Shown: one piece after another, positions 31,209 through 35,797 of the stretch
Numbering within the stretch: the stretch's first letter is position 1
Layout: the number at the start of each line of letters is the position of its first letter
From: Candidatus Thalassarchaeum sp.
GTDB lineage: Archaea; Thermoplasmatota; Poseidoniia; Poseidoniales; Thalassarchaeaceae
Length of the DNA stretch: 35,797 nucleotides
Reading direction: 5' to 3'
Assembly (NCBI GenBank): GCA_022451235.1
Contig: JAKUOA010000012.1
Location: 3,699 to 39,495 of the forward strand
The notes under the pieces: generated by a model
The model's database searches: none
What the model was told of the DNA's origin: nothing
The model's input: only the letters and a program-made list of their open reading frames with translations
Translations under genes and position numbers: made by a program

Positions 31209-32046
31209 AGAACATTCTCAAGATCGCAATCCCGAGAACACCACTTAGAGTAAAGAGAATCATTGAAGAAACTCCTTCAGACGATATTGCCACGCGGATG
31301 ATGACGGTTGAGAGCACGAATCCTGTGTTACGCGCGAGATTACCGAAATCGGTGTAGAACCAATAGGAGATTAGCAATATCAGGATATCCGCCAATATCA
31401 GGAAGGTGAAGAAGTCAAGGAAAAATATGGCGCGATCAACCGAACCCCCGCCTTCTTGTACCGCATTAATCCAACTTACAAGAGAGAACGCCGCGATAGA
31501 GATGAACACAATCAGCATTACATTCGCGACGGCCATCTTTGTAGTTATGAAAGCCGTAACATCATCACTCAGAACTTCTTCACCATCGCTCTTTGAACTG
31601 ATTTTATGGTAGGTCAATGAAGTGTAAAATAAAGCAAGGAACGCCGCGCACTCAACCAATAGGAAGCCAACATCATCGTTGATTTCCCATCCTTCGGAAT
31701 CACCAACCTCGGAGAGCCGCTTGAGTATGTCTCGGACAACAAGTAGGGTAGCGATTTCGTATTGCTTTCCAACAGAGGATGAAAACGAATCGGGAATAGT
31801 TCGAATTAGTTGGTACACCTCGTAAACCAGCAGAATTGAGAATGGCGTGTATAGTGCTGAAAGAGGAGATCGAACTAATTCTGCAGAGTCTCCTATTATC
31901 TCAATTCTTCCCGAGCTGTGCAGTGCCCACAGACTCAGATGTACGAGAAATCCGAAGATAGCTAGTACTATCGCACCACGTCTAACGACATCGTCAGACT
32001 CGTCGCCCATGGTGACGCGAAAACCCCTTTCAATTGCAGTTCTCAT
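31183..32046 (-). CDS. Multi-pass membrane protein of a conserved uncharacterised type (287 aa)
   Basis: The ATG at 32046 is chosen because an AT-rich TATA-like stretch (32071-32079) sits about 29 nt upstream. A GTG at 32070 would fall before the likely transcription start. Hydrophobic helices lie at about residues 25-45, 60-80, 130-150, 180-200, 215-235 and 250-275. The region RSPLSALYTPFSILLVYEVY followed by SSVGKQYEIATLLVVRDILK resembles a conserved bacterial and archaeal membrane family of unknown function (recollection, not a search). The 3' end overlaps moeA by 26 nt, tail to tail. Confidence 0.8.
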   Translation of the reverse strand: MRTAIERGFRVTMGDESDDVVRRGAIVLAIFGFLVHLSLWALHSSGRIEIIGDSAELVRSPLSALYTPFSILLVYEVYQLIRTIPDSFSSSVGKQYEIATLLVVRDILKRLSEVGDSEGWEINDDVGFLLVECAAFLALFYTSLTYHKISSKSDGEEVLSDDVTAFITTKMAVANVMLIVFISIAAFSLVSWINAVQEGGGSVDRAIFFLDFFTFLILADILILLISYWFYTDFGNLARNTGFVLSTVIIRVAISSEGVSSMILFTLSGVLGIAILRMFSTGARVRL

Positions 32047-32070
32047 ATCCCAAACCCGAAAAACTTCCAC

Positions 32071-32079
32071 ATTTAATTA
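32071..32079 (-). promoter_or_regulatory. TATA-like promoter element for the 287-aa membrane protein
   Basis: Minus-strand TAATTAAAT is about 29 nt upstream of the ATG at 32046, with a further TTTAAAAAAA at 32085-32094. The positions favour a short-leader transcript starting near 32046. Confidence 0.4.
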
Positions 32080-32152
32080 TGGATTTTTTTAAACAATACA
32101 TTTTTTGGTACTTTAAACAGCATATGATAAACTAATCATTCTTCCGAAGCTC

Positions 32153-32323
32153 ATGAATAATTTTGAAATCGCCATCGGGTTATTTGGTGGGCTAGCATTG
32201 GTGTTGTCTGCAATATTGTTAAGCAAACAAAGAAAGTCTTCCAAGAAAACAAAGCCGCAAGACCCTTGGGGCAGTAAACAAGGAAAGTATCAGAATTCAG
32301 AATACATATACCTCGACCAATAA
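32153..32323 (+). CDS. Small single-helix membrane protein (56 aa)
   Basis: A short frame occupies the gap between the divergent membrane gene and uvrA. It runs from ATG 32153 to TAA 32321-32323. The product begins MNNFEIAIGLFGGLALVLSA and continues ILLSKQRKSSKKTKPQDPWG, ending with a polar tail SKQGKYQNSEYIYLDQ. That gives one N-terminal transmembrane helix followed by a strongly basic stop-transfer and soluble tail. A TATA-like TTTAAA (32112-32117) is about 36 nt upstream. No Shine-Dalgarno is seen, consistent with leaderless expression. Function is unknown. Confidence 0.6.
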   Translation: MNNFEIAIGLFGGLALVLSAILLSKQRKSSKKTKPQDPWGSKQGKYQNSEYIYLDQ

Positions 32324-32385
32324 TCAATTATCTGCATTTCCAACACATTACTTCAAGGACAATCTCTCCCACCGAAGTCTACTGT

Positions 32386-32391
32386 AGGAGG
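32386..32391 (+). promoter_or_regulatory. Ribosome-binding site deciding the uvrA TTG start
   Basis: AGGAGG sits seven bases before TTG 32399, and no nearby in-frame ATG or GTG fits the domain start. This fixes the uvrA initiation codon. Confidence 0.8.
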
Positions 32392-32398
32392 GGAAGCA

Positions 32399-35380
32399 TT
32401 GGTATCGAGAAGGAAGAACGGAGCATCTAATGACGACTGGATAGTCGTCAGAGGGGCACGCACGCACAACCTTCGAGACATAGATGTAGAGATTCCTAGA
32501 GGAAAATTCGTAGTTATATCGGGGGTCTCAGGATCTGGTAAATCTAGTCTGGCGTTTGACACCCTATACGCCGAGGGTCAACGCAGGTACGTAGAGTCAT
32601 TATCCTCTTACGCGAGACAGTTTCTTGGGCAAATGAAAAAGCCCGACTGCGACAGTATCGAGGGCCTTTCTCCCGCAATTAGTATTGATCAAAAACAAGG
32701 TAGCCACAACCCCAGATCAACTGTAGCAACAGTAACCGAAATCATGGATTATCTCAGGTTGCTTTGGGCTAGAATAGGCCTTCCTCACTGTCCCGAATGT
32801 GGTAAAGAAGTCGCCAGAAGAACAGTCCAGGAAATCGTAGACGACATTCTATGGAGATTCGAAGGCCACGCAATTTCCATTTGGTCTCCCGCGATTCGTG
32901 CAAGGAAAGGAACACATGCTGATTTATTCGGTGCCCTTGTTGAGCAAGGATACTTACATGGCCGAGTAAATGGAAGAGATGCAGAATTCGAAGACCCACC
33001 TATTTTGGAGAAGAATCTACGACATGATATAGATGTCAGAGTGGATAGACTCAGATTGTCTAGGGCGTCCAAGCAGAGGCTGACTGAAGCAGTATCTGAG
33101 GGGATGCGAATCGGCGGTGGAGCGGTAGCGGTTGAGAGTTTGGAAGCACCAGTCGCGGCACCCAGTGACAATTCCAAAGAACAGAAATTCCAAACTCAGA
33201 TTGGTGAGACGATATCCTACACTGAGGAATTCGCTTGTCCAGAACACGGCTCTTTTCTACCCGAAATGAGCCCCCGCGTCTTCTCATTCAACAACCCTCT
33301 AGGAGCCTGCCCCTCTTGTCAGGGATTAGGAGTCCAGAGAGAGTTTTCTTCCGATCTTGTAATCGATAGACTAGCAACTGTTGAGGAAGGATGCATACGC
33401 CCATTCCGCACATCAATGATGTCTGGATGGTATCGTTCACAGATGACGCAAGTCTGCGAACATTATGGCATACCTTCCAACCTTCCTTTTGGAGAATTAG
33501 ATGACGATGGAAAGGACATACTCCTGAATGGTAGCGGAAGCACAGCCATCAATTTCCAATTTACCTCCGACAAAGGCTCATCATACAATATGTCGAGGCC
33601 TTGGGAAGGAGTATTTGCAAGGATAAGGCGGACCTACACAGAAACCTCGTCTGACCGCACCCGTTCGCGCCTCGCATCCTACATGACCGATGAGCACTGT
33701 ACGGATTGCAACGGACGAAAATTGAACAAAGCAGTGAGTGGAGTAACTGTGGGAAATGTAACACTCCCCGACTTCTCATCCTGTAGCGTAATCGAGGCGC
33801 TTGCTGTGGTCCAGAATTGGCGCCTCGGCCATACTGACGACACTTGGGACAAATTAGAACGAGACGTGCCCGATACAGAAATTGTAAATTCGGTAAAGCA
33901 CCTAGATGAGAGGAATCTATTCATCGGTAAAGAAATCATCAAAGAAATTGAAGCCCGATTGAGATTCCTCGCACTAGTCGGTCTGGATTACCTTACTTTG
34001 GACCGAAGAGCGAACACACTCTCTGGTGGAGAATCTCAACGAATCCGTCTAGCGACACAAATCGGTACCAGACTCACTGGCGTTATGTATGTCCTCGACG
34101 AACCATCAATCGGCCTTCACGCGAGAGATAATGACAGACTCTTGGAAACACTTCGAGAACTCACAGAGCTAGGAAATACACTCTTGGTAGTCGAGCACGA
34201 CGAAGCTACACTAAGGCAAGCAGATTGGCTAGTTGATATTGGTGTGGGGGCTGGAAAAGAGGGCGGAGAAGTAGTGGCCAACGGATCTCTTAAGACGTTA
34301 TTATCTTCCAAAGAAAGCATTACTGCGGCCTATCTTTCAGGACGAAAAGTAATCCCACTCCCAGAAGATCCGGCTACCCCAGATGTCGAAAGAATGCTTA
34401 CAATTAGAGGAGCCAGACAAAACAACTTACGAGACCTAGACGTGGAAATACCACTCGGTTGTATGATTGCAGTCACAGGAGTATCAGGCTCTGGAAAATC
34501 GTCGCTTGTTACCGGCACCTTAGCCCCTGCATTGCTGAGGGAATTACACGGAGCAGATGTCACCCCCGGAAGTTACGATCGAATTGAAGGAACAGAGCAT
34601 ATCGACAAAACAATTGTAATCGATCAATCTCCAATTGGCAGAACTCCTCGTTCTAACGCTGGAACATACACAGGAGCATTTACTCCAATTCGGGAATTAT
34701 TCGCCGAGACAAAACTCTCTCGAGAGAGAGGATATGGGGCAGGGCATTTTTCCTTCAACGTAAAGGGAGGGCGTTGCGAGGCTTGCAAAGGCGCAGGCTC
34801 AATGAAATTGGAAATGAACTTCCTTCCTGATGTTTGGGTGACTTGTGATGTTTGCAAAGGTAAGAGATACACTCGCGAAGCTCTGGAAGTAAAGTGGCGC
34901 GGAAAAACGATTTTTGACATCCTTGAAATGCCCGTTGAAGAAGCTTCGAAATTCTTTGCTAATCAAAAGAAAATTCACAGGATACTTTCCACCCTTGAGG
35001 ACGTAGGGTTGGGCTACATACGTCTCGGGCAACCAGCAACAACTCTATCCGGCGGCGAAGCCCAGAGAGTAAAACTTGCAACAGAACTTCATCGCCCAGC
35101 AAGAAAACACACTGTGTATATTCTCGATGAGCCTACAACAGGTTTGGCTATGTCAGACGTCCATCAATTAATCGAGGTACTCCTGAGATTGCGAAGGAAT
35201 GGGCACACCGTCATCATCATCGAACATCATCTAGATGTCGTAAAGTGCGCAGACTGGGTTCTCGATCTGGGTCCAGAAGGCGGCGAACGCGGTGGAGCGA
35301 TCGTAGCAGAAGGAACCCCTCAAGAAGTAGCAAATAGCAAAGTGAGCTTTACTGGAAAGCATCTGCAAGAACTAGTCTAG
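32399..35380 (+). CDS. uvrA: UvrABC excinuclease subunit A
   Basis: The 993-residue double ABC ATPase recognises DNA damage and loads UvrB. The first Walker A is ISGVSGSGKSSLAFDTLYAE, followed by GQRRYVESLSSYARQFLGQM. Zinc-module cysteines occur in CPECGKEV, CPSCQGLG, CTDCNGRKLN, CEACKGAG and CDVCKGKRY. Both ABC signatures (LSGGESQRIRLATQIG and LSGGEAQRVKLATEL), the second Walker A VTGVSGSGKSSLVTGTL and Walker B VYILDEPTTGL are present. It starts at TTG with a strong ribosome-binding site. UvrABC entered mesophilic archaea from bacteria; uvrB and uvrC are not in this window. It abuts the M20 gene tail to tail with no spacing. Confidence 0.98.
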   Translation: MVSRRKNGASNDDWIVVRGARTHNLRDIDVEIPRGKFVVISGVSGSGKSSLAFDTLYAEGQRRYVESLSSYARQFLGQMKKPDCDSIEGLSPAISIDQKQGSHNPRSTVATVTEIMDYLRLLWARIGLPHCPECGKEVARRTVQEIVDDILWRFEGHAISIWSPAIRARKGTHADLFGALVEQGYLHGRVNGRDAEFEDPPILEKNLRHDIDVRVDRLRLSRASKQRLTEAVSEGMRIGGGAVAVESLEAPVAAPSDNSKEQKFQTQIGETISYTEEFACPEHGSFLPEMSPRVFSFNNPLGACPSCQGLGVQREFSSDLVIDRLATVEEGCIRPFRTSMMSGWYRSQMTQVCEHYGIPSNLPFGELDDDGKDILLNGSGSTAINFQFTSDKGSSYNMSRPWEGVFARIRRTYTETSSDRTRSRLASYMTDEHCTDCNGRKLNKAVSGVTVGNVTLPDFSSCSVIEALAVVQNWRLGHTDDTWDKLERDVPDTEIVNSVKHLDERNLFIGKEIIKEIEARLRFLALVGLDYLTLDRRANTLSGGESQRIRLATQIGTRLTGVMYVLDEPSIGLHARDNDRLLETLRELTELGNTLLVVEHDEATLRQADWLVDIGVGAGKEGGEVVANGSLKTLLSSKESITAAYLSGRKVIPLPEDPATPDVERMLTIRGARQNNLRDLDVEIPLGCMIAVTGVSGSGKSSLVTGTLAPALLRELHGADVTPGSYDRIEGTEHIDKTIVIDQSPIGRTPRSNAGTYTGAFTPIRELFAETKLSRERGYGAGHFSFNVKGGRCEACKGAGSMKLEMNFLPDVWVTCDVCKGKRYTREALEVKWRGKTIFDILEMPVEEASKFFANQKKIHRILSTLEDVGLGYIRLGQPATTLSGGEAQRVKLATELHRPARKHTVYILDEPTTGLAMSDVHQLIEVLLRLRRNGHTVIIIEHHLDVVKCADWVLDLGPEGGERGGAIVAEGTPQEVANSKVSFTGKHLQELV

Positions 35381-35797
35381 TCATTCGTTTAACGATTCTA
35401 GAGCAAATGAGACATGTAGCGCAGTTCCAAGTGGTAAAGCATCTTCATCTACTTTGAATTGGGGTGTATGCACATTGTGTATGCAACCCTTGTCAGGGTT
35501 ATTCACCCCAAGAACCACAAAGCAACCATTCGTTTTCTGAGTATAGAAAGCAAAGTCCTCACCACCCATGACAGGAGGTAATTCATTCACATTTTCCGCC
35601 CCAATCAGTGTTTCCGCAACCCCCTTGGCAAAATCCCAAGTGCCGGGGTCATTGTATGTTGGAGGGTAATCGTTACCCGGAAACGCAACATCCACTTCAC
35701 AACCATTAGCCTGACCCACTAGTTCACAAATTTCTGAGACTCTCGTTTGCAAACGCCTCAAACCCTCCATTGTCAATGATCGAACGGTCCCCTTTAT
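35381..35797 (-). CDS. M20-family amidohydrolase/peptidase, C-terminal part (cut by window edge)
   Basis: The frame is open through the window edge (139 codons), with coding sequence IKGTVRSLTMEGLRRLQTRV before the first ATG, so the N-terminal part lies outside. The visible part spans the end of the dimerisation domain (typical GTVR start) and the metal-binding C-terminus. It includes VMGGEDFAFYTQKTNGCFVV followed by LGVNNPDKGCIHNVHTPQF. This matches the IAA-amino-acid/hippurate hydrolase (ILR1-like) group, which removes acyl or amino-acid groups from conjugates. The substrate is unknown. Confidence 0.9.
   Translation of the reverse strand: MKGTVRSLTMEGLRRLQTRVSEICELVGQANGCEVDVAFPGNDYPPTYNDPGTWDFAKGVAETLIGAENVNELPPVMGGEDFAFYTQKTNGCFVVLGVNNPDKGCIHNVHTPQFKVDEDALPLGTALHVSFALESLNE

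Overview
The window is a gene-dense chromosomal segment from an archaeon. It encodes geranylgeranylglyceryl phosphate synthase (archaeal ether lipids), ribosomal protein eL20 (L18a/LX), the prefoldin alpha subunit and an archaeal-style FtsY with a long acidic N-terminus. These sit beside genes of bacterial type (UvrA, SelO, an MMPL exporter, an RluA-type pseudouridine synthase, sulfotransferases), many lipoprotein or single-purpose membrane proteins, a proline-run linker, and an EF-hand membrane protein. That mix, with moderate GC and very short intergenic gaps, suggests a mesophilic, probably marine euryarchaeon such as Marine Group II (Poseidoniales). The archaeal assignment is firm; the lineage is inference.

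Layout. 1-2.5 kb: an edge-truncated MMPL/RND-type transporter, a pseudouridine synthase and a 52-residue membrane protein. 2.6-6.5 kb: a large modular membrane protein with a fascin/ricin-like beta-trefoil, divergent from a SelO pseudokinase. 6.5-10.4 kb: purL-purQ, overlapping by ATGA. 10.5-12 kb: a small membrane protein, a eukaryote-like OMP decarboxylase and another small membrane protein. 12-14.5 kb: pfdA-ftsY followed by a degenerate receiver protein. 14.6-21.6 kb: an accessory block with two lipoproteins, an APS kinase fused to a nucleotidyltransferase, a LON-domain protein, two sulfotransferases and a CysQ-like phosphatase. 21.6-24.7 kb: eL20, a coiled-coil protein, an EF-hand membrane protein, GGGP synthase, a half-size FAD-type protein and a ferredoxin. 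24.9-35.8 kb: a beta-CASP RNase, an AzgA-type purine permease with apt, a Pro/Lys-rich zinc protein, TauE/SafE, MoeA, membrane proteins, UvrA and the C-terminal part of an M20 peptidase.

How the genes work together. The best candidate for a distinctive system is 15.6-21.6 kb. It combines PAPS formation (APS kinase domain), PAPS use (two different sulfotransferases) and PAP removal (CysQ), interleaved with lipoproteins and small membrane proteins. It lies between eL20 and pfdA-ftsY, which are usually neighbours in archaea, as if inserted into that ancestral cluster. Purine metabolism recurs: purL/purQ for synthesis, azgA/apt for salvage. A compositional strand switch lies near 24.4-24.9 kb: the + strand is G/T-rich to its left and A/C-rich to its right, largely regardless of gene direction. 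I saw no tRNA, rRNA, CRISPR array, insertion sequence or integrase.
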